Shown here: positions 1 to 9,714 of the stretch, piece by piece
Numbering within the stretch: the stretch's first letter is position 1
How the letters are laid out: each line of letters opens with the position of its first letter
Source of the DNA: Cylindrobasidium torrendii FP15055 ss-10
Lineage: Eukaryota > Basidiomycota > Agaricomycetes > Agaricales > Physalacriaceae
Reading direction: 5' to 3'
NCBI GenBank assembly: GCA_000934385.1
Contig: KN880675.1
Coordinates: 1-35,316 of the forward strand
Length of the DNA stretch: 35,316 bases
Position numbers and translations under genes: made by a program
The notes under the pieces: model-generated
Database searches by the model: none
The model's input: only the letters and a program-made list of their open reading frames with translations
Told to the model about the DNA's origin: nothing

Positions 1-1977
1 GCCGGCGACTCTGTACCGGCAGCGACAGGATCGTTGAGGACGACTGTCGTGCTTTCGCTACTGGGGTCGGCGACAGGTGGTGTGGAAGGCGCATTATCGT
101 TCTGCAGCGATATCGATGATTGCTTGGGTGTTGCTATTCCAGAAGTATCGGGAATGTCGTCTTCGGCGTGGGCCAACGCGCTAGATGCTGTGGGGGCATT
201 GGACTCGGCGTCGTCTGCGGCGTAGGAAGATGACGGTGGGTCGAGAGCAACGTCAGGGAGGGAAATCGTAGGTGCAGGTGGATTCTTGTCAATGTCTGGC
301 TGTACAACGGGGACCTCATCATCACTCTCGTAGACATTGTCTTCCGCGAGTGCTGCTAAATCAGACTTGGTTGCCCTTGTTGCGGGGCGCGTAACTTTAG
401 TACGTCTGCACGAAGCCATGAGATGCTCCCTTGCAAGCCTCGCCTTCATTTCCTCCTCTTTCTTTCTCGCCTTTTCCTCCTCTTCTCTCCTTGCCTTTTC
501 CTCATTCTCTTGTCTCTTTTGCAGCTCCTCTCTCACTTTGCCAGCGGCGATGCGTAATCCCAGTGTCATCCGACGGGTCTCAGGAGGCGAAGGAGTGGCT
601 CGAGTGTCGCCATCGTCAGCGTCTGATTCGGAGTCGTCGCTATCCCGAGGAGATGGAGCATACGATGAGATGTTGACGGTGGAATCAGGGCTCAAAGATG
701 CGCGAGGATCGGTATATACGAAACGCTCTGGAATTTCTACGGGTTTGTCCAACGTCGTGGCTGCGAGCGCAGCATAAAAAGCGACAGGGCGCTCCGCGCG
801 GGTCCCGTCAGTGAGCTTGCGCATATAGTTATTGCGAAAACCAATGATAATTTCCTGTGCCCATGGGCATAAATGGTCTATCACCATCTTGCGCTTACTG
901 ACCTGAAGCACGCGCATATTGTGGGCAGTATTGCAAATGACGGCAAATGGATCTTCGTGTGACCTGTAGAATACGCCATACTTGACAAGACACTGGTAGG
1001 GGCGCATCCCTTCCAAGTTGTAGAGAGTTCTATACTTGAGAAGAGTGTTGGTCTCAATCGCCCAGAATAGAGTCCCAATGCTCTCTTTACCGGTTCGCGG
1101 ATGGAGTTCCTAATTATATAACCATGAGCCCAAAAAACCTCAAAGTCGATAATGAATACGCACATCATAGGCATTCCTGCGCTCTGCAGGCCCGTTTTCA
1201 AGATTCCAATCCACTATAGAGGCAACACGCCGTGAAAGAACTGGCTGTCCAGTACTTGGTTCGATGAAGACCGGAAACCTGAGCAAGGTGTGTATTGTGT
1301 CTCCTCTGTGCGATCCTACGCTAACTTGAACGAAGTTAGCAATGTTGTAGATTTGATACCGTCATGACGCACGCGGAATCTTGTTCCTTCTAGACTCAAC
1401 GTTCGAGGTGTCTAAATACTGTCCTGTGGCCTGCTCGAAGACCCGTCGCTGCAGAAAAAAAGTCATGTGAGTAGCTGAAGTGGAATGAATGCCGACCACG
1501 CACATCGGGATCTGAAGTGCTGAACGGAAGGGTATGGGTGATATCGTAGATAGTATCAAGCGGTTCGTGCGTGATGGCATCGACGATTAGACCCTCTTCC
1601 GGCGCATCGTGAATTAGCATTTCCAGAACCGCCTTCAGAACCTTCTCCCCTTTCATTCGATTGTCGCCGTCCGCCTTGGCCTTTTGCGGGGTGATGATGG
1701 CAGTGGCATAGTGATCCTCCTTGCGGTACGGTGAAGGACGGGGGTCATCAGGGGAAATCTCAACATTCATGATAGTGTCGAGGGCGGCCTTGGCTTCTGG
1801 CGTGCCGGGCTTGTCTGCAACAAATTTGGCAAGATGGCGCATGCGTCGAGCTACAGCGGGATCATCCCACATTTCCATGGTGGATGCGAGCAAATGTTCG
1901 GTGTTGCGGGATGGGGAGTATGACAGGTCGTGGTGCAGGGAAGGGGGTGGTGGTGGTCGTGTCGAAAGAAAGGACAC
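1..1977 (-). CDS. Hypothetical protein with charged acidic C-terminal region, 3' end outside window
   Basis: I do not recognise the family. The model has four exons on the minus strand: 1977-1504, 1448-1373, 1315-1164 and 1109 to the window edge, with GTGCGT donors and CAG/TAG acceptors; joining them keeps one open frame. A second in-frame ATG lies at 1878, so the proline-rich first 33 residues may be untranslated. The N-terminal half (WDDPAVARRMRHLAKFV, then a stretch with FVFIEPSTGQPVL-like sequence at the exon 3 start) looks globular. After about residue 320 the protein becomes low-complexity: a Lys/Arg/Glu-rich probable coiled coil (about 440-560), then acidic Asp/Glu/Ser/Pro sequence still open at base 1. 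Its start codon faces the tandem gene array across about 170 bp containing a perfect E-box palindrome. Exon structure is fairly sure; function is unknown. Confidence 0.7.
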
Positions 1978-2009
1978 GAGGCCGTCCCTTTGCCTGCAGC
2001 ATGATATAG

Positions 2010-2031
2010 TGTCCGCTCACGTGAGCGGACA
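2010..2031. promoter_or_regulatory. Perfect 22-bp palindrome centred on an E-box (CACGTG)
   Basis: Each base from 2010 to 2031 pairs with its partner across the centre, and the middle six bases are CACGTG, the core bound by bHLH and bHLH-Zip regulators. It sits 33 bp upstream of the minus-strand gene's ATG (1977) and 117 bp upstream of the first array gene (2148), so it could serve either or both. The other two array copies do not have it: homology upstream of the array genes reaches only about 75 bp above the first copy's ATG. Binding is inference from symmetry and position. Confidence 0.6.
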
Positions 2032-2147
2032 AGATGGTCTGCTCGCGTGGAATCGTGATTGCCGACGATTGCCGAGTTGATCTGTGTGACGTATTGCACG
2101 TCGCTTTCCTTCATCCCATCAACTCAAATCGCATTATCTTGCCCACC

Positions 2148-3178
2148 ATGACTACGCCGTACACGGAAGACTGCATATCTCTGACCGGTGTTTTTGGAGA
2201 ACCAGTCGGGTTTCCAATGCACATAGATCCTCTCGACACTCCAGTGCGTAACAAGCGCTGCACCAGTGCTCATACTGACGGTAGCATATAGCTGCGACTC
2301 CATGAGCTTGCAAGCGGGATGAAACCCGGTGAAATGATCAAGAACCTTTACGGGCCCGGGAACTACCTTTATTGTGCGTGAAATCTTTAGCCTCACGATT
2401 TGTTCTCACATAGTAGCAGTGCAACGCGACTTTGGCGCAAAAATCTTTCGCAGGGAATACGCATTTGTTCCTGTCGATGGAACTCTTCAAGCGATGATTG
2501 ATATCTATCGGAACAACCAACAACGCCGTTATGAGGACCGTGCTCCTATCAACGTTCGTGATTATGTTCGCAATATTCATGGTCCACATCACTTACCCAG
2601 TGTAATAGATAAACAGTGAGAACTCGATATACAACTTTGTGATTAAGTCAGCATCACAACCACTGTTTCTTCGGCATCCCATTACTGGTATCATCACGAA
2701 GCACGCACCTCCATATCCAGCCTTCCCAACCATCCGACTCCGCACGGCTGACCCATCCATGGTAGGGGCAAAAGCTTGCTCTCAACTCACATCTCCTCTC
2801 GACAGGCCCAAGCTACTACGGGAGCTGGAGCTTGTGCAGGGCTACTTCTTCTGCGATCACCCATTTCAGTGGTTTGACCCCCCTGATTTCCCTACCGTAC
2901 CCAAGCCACTTCTCATCCCTGCCCCATCATCGGCTACAGCTTTACCTCGGCCAAGCTGCATAGTTCGCCCGGATAGGCCAACTCCAAAGACAGCAGGTGC
3001 TCCTCTCCCTCGTTCGCGCAAGCGCCAGCACGACACGGCCCCATCCGAGGAATGTCCTCCACCGAAGCGTTCACGCCGAACACCATGCCTTCCAATTCGT
3101 CGGAATCCTCCTCGAGCCGCCAAGACGAAGAGCAGAGAGAACATGGCGGCTCCTACACGCAGGCGTCGAGCCACATAG
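2148..3178 (+). CDS. Tandem-array protein, copy A (unrecognised family, basic nuclear-type tail)
   Basis: Exons 2148-2243, 2292-2373, 2420-2599 and 2652-3178 give 294 residues. The start is supported by CCCACCATG and by conservation of the first 23 residues in all three copies. Exon 1 begins MTTPYTEDCISLTGVFGEP. Exon 3 contains REYAFVPVDGTLQAMIDIY. Exon 4 begins with SQPLFLRHPITGIITKH and ends in a Pro/Arg/Lys-rich tail with PPPKRSRR and PTRRRR, resembling a nuclear localisation signal. The donor position used by copy C reads AT instead of GT here (2609-2610); a GTGTAA ten bases upstream restores the frame at a cost of a few residues. Reading through would stop at once. No signal peptide or membrane segment. 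Function unknown; nuclear location is inferred from the tail only. Confidence 0.65.
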
Positions 3179-3500
3179 TCTAAACGGGCTGAATAGATGC
3201 TGTTGGATTTACGATGTGCATGCTAGGTTGCAGACGAATCCGTCTCCCATTCGCGCACATCTGCGCTACCTCGGCGCTACCGTCGCCCAATAGCCATTGT
3301 GCGCGAGCCCGTCGGGATGGATTAGTGTCCCCCTCGCTATATACCCATACTTACTTGTCGCTTTACTGCTTAGGAGGTCCTGTTTATAGCTCTACATTTC
3401 AGCCGTGTATTTGCATTTATGGTCCTGTGTTTTTCTGCTTTTGACAGCAATGCATTGTTGCGAGCATTCTTTGCCGTGTGACTGTGTCACACACTTAGAC
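3179..3500 (+). repeat. 3' flank of copy A, homologous to 5236-5570
   Basis: This non-coding block lines up with the flank of copy B. Shared landmarks include the stretch around TTGCAGACGAA near 3229 and 5288, the TTGTCGCTTTACTGCTT stretch near 3355 and 5419, and the T-rich segment ending in TTTTCCTGCTTTTGA-like sequence. It is probably 3' UTR and terminator carried along in the duplication. After copy C only the first part of this homology remains, to about 7105. I see no gene in it. Confidence 0.65.
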
Positions 3501-3561
3501 CAGAAAGATAGCTCTGCCTCATAATCTGCTTGCAGACGCTAGATTATCATTAAGTTGCGTC

Positions 3562-3930
3562 AACAGAGGCCAGGTGGTGCTACTCTCTCGCATTTGTGCA
3601 AACGCAAGGGCGACACGGTCCCACATGAGGCGTCCCGACTCGTCGCTAAGACAAAGGAAAAGTCATAGCACCTCCCGCACGCAGGCGTAGAGCCACATAG
3701 TGTCAACGGACTGGACAGACACCGCTAAATATACCATGTGCTTCCTACAGGGCTGCAGCAGACGAGCCCGTCCCCACACATGCACATGCACTTCTGCGCT
3801 TATCCGTCGCGCCTGGTGAATTGAGCACATCCGTACATCTAAGTTGCATTTGCATAGCTTTGAGGTGCAGCATTTGTTCTATCGCAATTCCTGTACCTTT
3901 TCATCCATGCTGCAATTGCGAGCATTATGC
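3562..3930 (+). pseudogene. Relic of a fourth array copy (C-terminal exon end plus 3' flank)
   Basis: The stretch 3562-3700 matches the end of exon 4 of the array genes: the CAGGTG/GTGCTCCTCT-like segment, the GCGACACGG segment, a stretch matching GCTAAGACAAAGG and finally ACGCAGGCGT..AGCCACATAG. About 60 bp corresponding to the PPPKRSRR region is missing and in-frame stops are present, so it is non-coding. The following bases to about 3930 resemble the 3' flank of copies A and B (GCAGACGA, the GCATTTGTT/GCAATT and GCGAGCATT landmarks). No trace of exons 1-3 is visible. It shows that the array once held at least four units and lost one by deletion. Confidence 0.7.
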
Positions 3931-4207
3931 GCTATGCCAGTTCCAACTTATGTCCAACGCACCAACCTTGAGATACGATTTTCCAGTTCTGTGTCCAAAC
4001 AATTATAAATGCTACTCCAGCATACCATTTCTGCCATGTATGCTTTTCGTTCAACCGAAACCCAGGCTGGAAATTGAAAACGGCAGAAATTCACGGTTGT
4101 GCGCACGACGATCGAGCCTTATGTGGGACCGAGTTTCGATCGCTTGTTGGAGCGTGCACATCGCTTTCCTTCATCCCACCAACTCGAGCTATAACATATT
4201 GCCAACC
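3931..4207 (+). promoter_or_regulatory. Shared promoter block of copy B (homologous to 5701-5970)
   Basis: This 277-bp block is strongly conserved with the region above copy C, including the GATTTTCCAGTTCTG segment, a TATAAAT/CATAAAAG element about 200 bp above the ATG, GAAAACGGCAG(A/G)AATT, and the CGAGTTTCGATCGCTTGTTGG stretch. Only the last part, TCGCTTTCCTTCATCCCA(C/T)CAACTC and onward, is present above copy A. It contains no ORF that recurs across copies. The conservation suggests copies B and C share regulation while copy A is driven by different sequence, including the E-box palindrome. Confidence 0.5.
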
Positions 4208-5235
4208 ATGACTACGCCGTACACGGAAGACTGTATCTCTCTGACCGGTGTTTTTGGAGAACCAGTCGGGTTTCCAATGTACACAGATCCTCTCGATACT
4301 CCAGTGCGTAACAAGCGTTACACCAGTACTCATATTGACGGTAATTTAGCTTCGACTACATGAACTTGCAAGTGGAATGAAGCCTGGAGAAATGATCAAG
4401 AGCTTGCACGGACCTGAGAACTACCTTTACTGTGCGTGATTTCTTCCGTTCAACGATCTTTCTCACATAATAACAGTGCAACGTGACTTCGGCGCAAAAA
4501 TCTTTTTCAGGGAATACGCATTTGTGCCTCTCGATGGAACCCTTCAGTCAATGATTGATATCTATCGGAATAACCAACAAAAACTTTACGAAGACCGCGC
4601 TCGTATCAAGGTTCGTGGTTATGTCGGTAATCCTTTTGGGCCGTATCACTTACTCGGTCTAATAGATGAATAGTCATACGTTGGATTGCTCTTTCGTGAT
4701 TTCTTCGGCATCACAACCACTCTTTCTTCGACATCCTATCACTGGTATAATTACGAAGCACGAGCCTCCGTACCCAGCGTTCCCAATCATCCGACTCCGT
4801 ACGGCTGACCCTGTCCTGGTAGCGGCAAAAGCTTGCTCTCAACTAATGTCTCACCGCAAGAGACCCGAGCTGCTACACCAACTGGAGCTTGTGCAGGGCC
4901 ACTTCTTCCACAATCCGCCAATGAGGTGGTTTTACCCACCCAATTTCCCTGTTGTACCCAAGCCACCACTCATCACTGCCCCGTCATGGGTGAAAACCCC
5001 TCCTCAATCGAGTTGCATAGTACAGCGACTTGGGCCGACTTCAAGGCTAGCAGGTGCACCTTTCCCACGTTTGCGCAAGCGCCAGCGCGATGCGGCCCCA
5101 TCCGAGGAATGTCCTCCTCCAAAGCGATCTCGCAGAACGGCATGCACTCCGACGCGTCGGAACCCTCCTCGAGCCGCTAAGACAAAGGGCAGAGAGAACA
5201 TGGCGCGTCCTACGCGTAGGCGTCGAGTCACATAG
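4208..5235 (+). pseudogene. Tandem-array copy B, intron 3 splice sites lost
   Basis: Exons 1 and 2 (4208-4303, 4350-4431) and exon 3 from 4477 match the other copies with normal GTGCGT donors and TAG/CAG acceptors. At intron 3 the donor position reads ATAG|AT rather than ATAG|GT, and the acceptor reads CGG (4706-4708) instead of CAG. Exon 3 then runs to a TAG at 4671-4673, while the exon 4 frame (to 5235) is open from an ATG at 4666. The product is therefore either a protein of about 125 residues lacking the basic tail, or needs an unusual splice (a GTCTAA donor near 4656 with the CCCAG acceptor in the PYPAFP region would keep frame but drop about 24 conserved residues). Exon 4 still differs from copy C mostly at synonymous sites, so the loss is recent or the tail is still expressed somehow. 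Confidence 0.6.
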
Positions 5236-5570
5236 TACAAACGGGTCGGATTAGACGTTGTCGGCTTCACGGTGCGCATGTTAGGTTGCAGACGAACCTG
5301 TCTCCCATGCTTGCACATCCAATGCGCTACCGTCGCGCAATGGCCGTAGTGCTTCGTGTGTGCGAAGTCGGTCGGGATGAATTCGCGTGCGCCTCGCCGA
5401 TATATAGCCATGCTTATTTGTCGCTTTACTGCTTGGAGGCTCTGTTTATAGCTCCATTGTTCAGCTGTGTATTGCCTTTATTGTTCCGTGTTTTTCCTGC
5501 TTTTGAAACAATGCACCGTTGGAAGCATTCTTCACTGCGCGGTCCACAGAGTGTCAGACCCAGAAGAAGA
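5236..5570 (+). repeat. 3' flank of copy B, homologous to 3179-3500
   Basis: This is the counterpart of the copy A flank, with a TATATAGCCATGCTTATTTGTCGC stretch near 5400 and the same T-rich end near 5490-5510. It probably contains the 3' UTR and polyadenylation region. Small ORFs here are not conserved between the two flanks. Between 5571 and 5700 the sequence is unique and I see nothing in it. Confidence 0.6.
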
Positions 5571-5700
5571 TGTTAGTACAAGGACGACCATAATTGGCAT
5601 CAGCCAGCGTGACAGGCCCTATGGACATCGACGAATAGACCATGCGCATATCTATAGCTAGTTCTTCTGGAATCCTCCTCTGGGATGGTTGTGCCCCAGC

Positions 5701-5970
5701 GCTGTGCCAGTTTCACATTTCCAACGCACCAACTTTAGAATACGATTTTCCAGTTCTGGGTCCAAATAATCATAAAAGCTACTGCAGCATACCCTTTCTG
5801 CCATGTATGCTTCTCGTTCAACCGAAATCGAGGCTGCAAATTGAAAACGGCAGGAATTGACGGTTGTGCGCACGATCGCTGAGCCTCAGGACCGAGTTTC
5901 GATCGCTTGTTGGTGCGTGCACATTGCTTTCCTTCATCCCACCAACTCGAGCTCTAACATATTGCCAACC
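5701..5970 (+). promoter_or_regulatory. Shared promoter block of copy C (homologous to 3931-4207)
   Basis: This block lines up with the promoter of copy B from the CTGTGCCAGTTTC segment to the CAACCATG start context, with only scattered substitutions and small indels. Candidate core elements are the CATAAAAG box near 5772 and the CCGAGTTTCGATCG segment near 5893. There is no coding potential shared with the other block. Confidence 0.5.
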
Positions 5971-7010
5971 ATGACTACGCCGTACACGGAAGACTGTATT
6001 TCTCTGACCGGTGTTTTTGGAGAACCAGTCGGGTTTCCGATACATACAAATCCTCTCGATGCCCGAGTGAGTAGCAAGCGGCGCCAAGCGCTGCACCAGT
6101 GCTTATACTGACGGTAGTATACAGCTGCGACTCCATGAACTGGCCAGCGGAATGAGGCCTGGCGAAATGATCAAGAGCTTGTATGGACCTGGAAACTACC
6201 TTTACTGTGCGTAAAATCTTCAGCTCAACGACCTCTCTCATACTCTGACAGTGCAACGTGACTTTGGCACGAAAATCTTCCTCAGGGAATATGCGTTTGT
6301 GCCTGTCGACAGAACACTACAGGCAATGATAGATATCTATCAGAATAACCAACAATGTCTTTACGAAGACCGTGCTCGTGTCAAGGTTCGATGTTGTGTC
6401 TGTAATTCTTACACGACATATCACTTACCCAGCCTCATAGGTGAACAGTGATACCGTGGAATGCACGTTTGTGATTTCCTCAGCCTCACAACCACTTTTC
6501 CTTCGACATCCTATCACTGGTATAATCACCAAGCACGAGCCTCCATATCCCGCGTTCCCAATCATCCGACTTCGTACGGCTGACCCAGCCATGGTAGGGG
6601 CAAAAGCTTGCTCTCAACTGATATCCCTCAAGAGGCCCAAACTACTACGGGAACTGGAGCTTGTGCAGGGCAACTTCTTTTACGACCCACCAATGGGGTG
6701 GTTTGAACCGCCTAATTTCCCTGCCGTACCCAAACCAACGCTCATCGCCGCCCCATCATGGGCAAAACCCTCCATTCAGTCGAGTTGCGTAGTGGCAAGG
6801 CCGGTCATGACGGCTTCAAGGCCAGTAAACGCTCCTCTCCCGCGTTTGCGCAAACGGCAGAGCGACACGGAACCCTTGGAAGACTGTCCTCCTGCAAGTC
6901 GATCTCGCAGGACACCATGCAGCCCGATTCGTCAGAACCCTCCTCGAGTCGCTAAGACGAAAGGCAGAGAGAACAGGGCGGCTCCTACACGCAGGCGCCG
7001 TATCACATAG
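5971..7010 (+). CDS. Tandem-array protein, copy C (best-preserved copy)
   Basis: Exons 5971-6066, 6125-6206, 6252-6440 and 6484-7010 join to 297 residues with canonical splice sites throughout. Intron 3 (6441-6483, GTGAAC to CTCAG) is the reference for judging copies A and B. Exon 4 carries SQPLFLRHPITGIITKHE and a Trp/Pro-rich segment with PPMGWFEPPNFPAVPKP, then the basic tail ending PTRRRRIT. In this copy the PPPKRSRR cluster has become PPASRSRR, so the nuclear signal may be weaker. Over 44 codons at the start of exon 4, copies A and C differ by 12 synonymous and 3 amino-acid-changing codons, which indicates a translated, constrained protein. There is no signal peptide, membrane segment or metal-binding cysteine pattern. 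Function unknown. Confidence 0.75.
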
Positions 7011-7141
7011 TCCGAACGGGGTGGGTAGGCGCTCGATGCACATATTAGATTGCAGACGCTGAGCGCATCTCCCGTGCATGTATCCTGAACTTGTGTACTT
7101 GTCGTCCTCAGCCGACTCTCCGGCGAGGATCGTTTGGGAAA

Positions 7142-7477
7142 ATGGCGGGGGGACTCACAAGAGCATGTTTCTCATTACTGTATTTAGTAGGCGTCGCTCT
7201 TGTATTCGTTGTAGGCAAGGTCCTGAAGGCTGAGATACTTGCCAAAAATGCAATGGCACTTATTGGCCCTCACCCTGTGGAGGCTCTTCGTTCCAAGTCA
7301 AGATATCGGCCTCCAAGTCCTCTTCCGGTAAGTCAGGATGGTCGCGTTTCCTATGACCAAGAATACGGTCTCGAGTTGGGAAGAGCCGACAACAATCTGA
7401 ACAATGAGCGCCCTCGTAGGGCAAAAAAAGTGCGTGAGTTACCTGGAAGCAAACAAATAAAGAGAGGTGTCCTGTAG
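7142..7477 (+). CDS. Doubtful small ORF, one predicted membrane segment
   Basis: A 111-residue ORF starts at ATG 7142 (GGGAAAATGGCG context). It has one hydrophobic segment, roughly residues 9-25 (FSLLYLVGVALVFVVG), and a basic C-terminal half (RPRRAKKVREL). It resembles nothing I recognise. A GTAAGT inside it near 7330 could be a donor, in which case the C-terminus differs. The opposite strand also carries an ORF with plausible splice sites starting at 7683, and I cannot decide between the two. It lies between the end of the array and the lipase gene. Confidence 0.3.
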   Translation: MAGGLTRACFSLLYLVGVALVFVVGKVLKAEILAKNAMALIGPHPVEALRSKSRYRPPSPLPVSQDGRVSYDQEYGLELGRADNNLNNERPRRAKKVRELPGSKQIKRGVL

Positions 7478-7794
7478 ACCATTAGAATTGTGGTAGTTTG
7501 ATTATTCTCGACCGCTACTAACTCTTTTGGTTCTGTTACCTTGACGAAAGATTGGGCTTCCTCGATTTCTTTCCGCGTGGTGGTTTCTGGCTTCATCTCA
7601 AACGACCACCAGGAGGAAAAATAATCCAAAAAAAACGGACCATCTACAAGCGCTGGCTGAGGTGGAATCACAGAGGCCAACATCGTGGAAACATGCTAAG
7701 ATACGTTCTTGTCACCGACGTGACGCAGTTGGCGGAAGCTGAGAAAGGAAGATGGTTCCCACGACCCCACGCTCCGGACGATCGGCGGCATTCC
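7478..7794. other. Upstream region of the lipase gene
   Basis: This stretch holds the likely promoter and 5' UTR of the lipase gene. An upstream in-frame ATG at 7693 would add 34 residues, and an out-of-frame ATG lies at 7752. I see no RNA gene or repeat. Part of it may instead be the first exon of a minus-strand gene starting at 7683. Confidence 0.35.
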
Positions 7795-9714
7795 ATGATT
7801 ATGCTGGCCGATTACCACCACCATCATCCATTGGCGAATGTCTTGCGCTCGTTATCGTCTTCAATGATGTCAAAGACAGCGTCCAACGCGGCGAAGGCGT
7901 CCTCCGAGCAGTCGCGCAAACTCACGCGAGTCCACAAGCCAGTCCTCAAATGGCTCGGCACCTTCTCCTCTAACACTAGTCCTAATCACAGTTCACGTAC
8001 ATCGCCGCTCGCGTCGCCCGTAGCAACACCAAGCTCGACCAGGTCATCGTCGCCGCCTTCACCAGCCATAGCCGCTCTCAATGACGCGCTCGAATCACCT
8101 ATGCAACTGCCTACTATCCCTCCAATAGCGCGCCTAGGCCCAGGATTCAGCACTTCACGCGCCTTGCATCATTCCCCTCCTTTCCTCGACAATCTCACGC
8201 GATCCACCATGCCCACCGCTTCGGTGTCTACCATCAACAGGTTCGATGCATACCCATTCGACCGCCAACCGCAGTCGCCAGCCAGCCCAACATCCCCTCG
8301 GATATCGTCGCACTCGAGAGGCGGCTCCTCAACAAATCCATCCTCGCTCGAAACCCTCCGTTCCGTCTCGCGTCGCGACTCCACACGACTGTCACATCAA
8401 CTCGGTCAACGGCCGATATCCACTGTTGCCCCCGTCTCCCCGGAAGAATCGACCGACGTTTTACAATGGCCCAAAAACTGGTGGTGGAACAGCAATAAGG
8501 AGGACACAGATGAACTCCTGGGGGACGATGACCGACGGGAGACGGTCGCAGAGGAAGCGAACGCAATACAGACTAAATGTGCGTCATGTTCTACATATTT
8601 TTTGGCACCATCGTTGCTTCCTCCGTGCTGTTTTGCTCACTAGCCTTCAGACCGCTCCCCGAAACATCCCATCGTCTTTTGTCACGGCTTACTTGGGTTC
8701 GATTCGGTCACTGTGGGCCCGTCAATAGCGCCTATCGAAGTTTCGCACTGGAGGGGCATCAAGGAGGTATTGGAGGCCAACGGCGTCGAAGTGCTCATCA
8801 CGAGAGTGCCAGCGACGAGCACACCTGTGGATCGCGCACTCGTTTTGGAGCAAAAGATCTCAGAGGTCTACCCTGGCCGCAGCGTCCACCTCATTGGTAT
8901 GTGGTCTGTCAGTATCACAGGCCAGCACTAACGCCTCGTTGAAGGACACAGCATGGGTGGAATAGACTGCCGATATTTGACCTCCAAGCTCACTCAGCGG
9001 AAATTCAATGTTCTGTCTGTGACCACAATTGCAACGCCTCATCGCGGCTCGTCTTTCGCGGACCATTTCCTGGCCACCCTCGGAATGCAGCGTCTCCCTC
9101 AGTTCCTCGGCCTGCTTGATCTCCTTCCCAATGGGGGCGGTGACGGCAGAGCTTTCGAGTTCCTCACACTGGAGAACATGCGTCGTTTCAATGAGGACGT
9201 GAAGGATGTCGAGGGTGTACAATACTTCAGCTGGGGCGCCTCACACGATCCCGGGTTCGTCGACACATTCAAGTGGCCGCATTCCATCATTCTTGAGAAG
9301 GAGGGCCCGAACGATGGGCTAGTGTCTGTTGAGTCTGCGAAGTGGGGCACGTACCTTGGGACGCTGGAGGGTGTAAACCATCTGGATCTCGTTGGATGGA
9401 TCAATACCGCGCGGTACAAGTGGGCGGAGATGCTTGGGAAGAATATCAAGTTTAGACCAGCGACGTTCTATCTGGGTGTTGCGGATATGCTTGCGGAGAG
9501 GGTTGAAGGTCAGAGGCCGGCTGGGCAGGATGGGGATATGGCCGGTGTTGGGGCGGACGTGCAGGATGGCGAGGCGGCTGGGCCCAAACCTGATTCGCAG
9601 AACCATGGGCGGGTTATCAGGAATGGGAATGAAAGGGTGACGATGACGACCGGGGAGGATATCGACAAGATCACTGGCAGTGACGATGAGCTTGACCTGC
9701 GCTCGCCAAAGTGA
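7795..9714 (+). CDS. Alpha/beta-hydrolase lipase (triacylglycerol lipase-like, GHSMGG nucleophile)
   Basis: Exons 7795-8578, 8651-8896 and 8945-9714 give 599 residues from the chosen ATG; 7693 is an alternative start. Residues about 1-260 are Ser/Pro/Thr-rich and probably disordered, with a conserved-looking start (HHPLANVLRSLSSSM, KLTRVHKPVLKWLGTF). The catalytic domain begins at HPIVFCHGLLGFDSVT (oxyanion HG). The nucleophile elbow GHSMGG spans residues 344-349 with Ser346, and intron 2 splits its first Gly codon. The EGPNDGLVSVESAKWG segment supplies a likely catalytic Asp and the VNHLDLVGW segment the His. This is the esterase/lipase fold acting on acylglycerols or related lipids. There is no signal peptide or clear membrane segment, so it is probably intracellular. 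The last about 80 residues are Gly/Asp-rich. Confidence 0.88.

Larger units (their letters stand above)
2074..7105 (+). repeat. Tandem gene array: three diverged copies plus one relic of the same unit
   Basis: The array holds gene copies with ATGs at 2148, 4208 and 5971, all on the plus strand and all with the same four-exon layout. The repeat period is about 2.06 kb and then 1.76 kb. Exon 1 is 96 nt and exon 2 is 82 nt in every copy. Homology runs beyond the coding parts: about 270 bp upstream of copies two and three, and several hundred bp downstream of copies one and two. A decayed fourth C-terminal fragment explains the longer first spacer. Copies differ at many third codon positions, so the duplications are not recent. 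I see no LTR, terminal inverted repeat or transposase, so unequal crossing-over is the simplest origin. Confidence 0.85.

Noticed and set aside
337..777. 146-codon plus-strand ORF rich in Ser/Phe
   Set aside because: It is the reverse complement of the Glu/Lys/Arg-rich coiled coil and acidic tail of the minus-strand gene; the Ser/Phe runs are the shadow of GAG/GAA/AAG codons.
3821..4363. 180-codon plus-strand ORF running into the first exon of copy B
   Set aside because: Only the part after the ATG at 4208 is conserved among copies; the upstream part corresponds to promoter and relic flank, and it continues into intron 1.
2074..7105. Possibility that the triplicated unit is a transposon
   Set aside because: No terminal inverted repeats, long terminal repeats, target-site duplications or transposase/reverse transcriptase motifs are visible, and the copies are strictly tandem and same-strand.
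7351..7683. Minus-strand ORF starting MLASVIPPQPALVDG with possible GTAACA...TACAG intron
   Set aside because: It has plausible protein-like sequence, but overlaps the plus-strand ORF and the lipase leader, and I recognise no conserved motif; it remains an alternative to the doubtful 7142 ORF.
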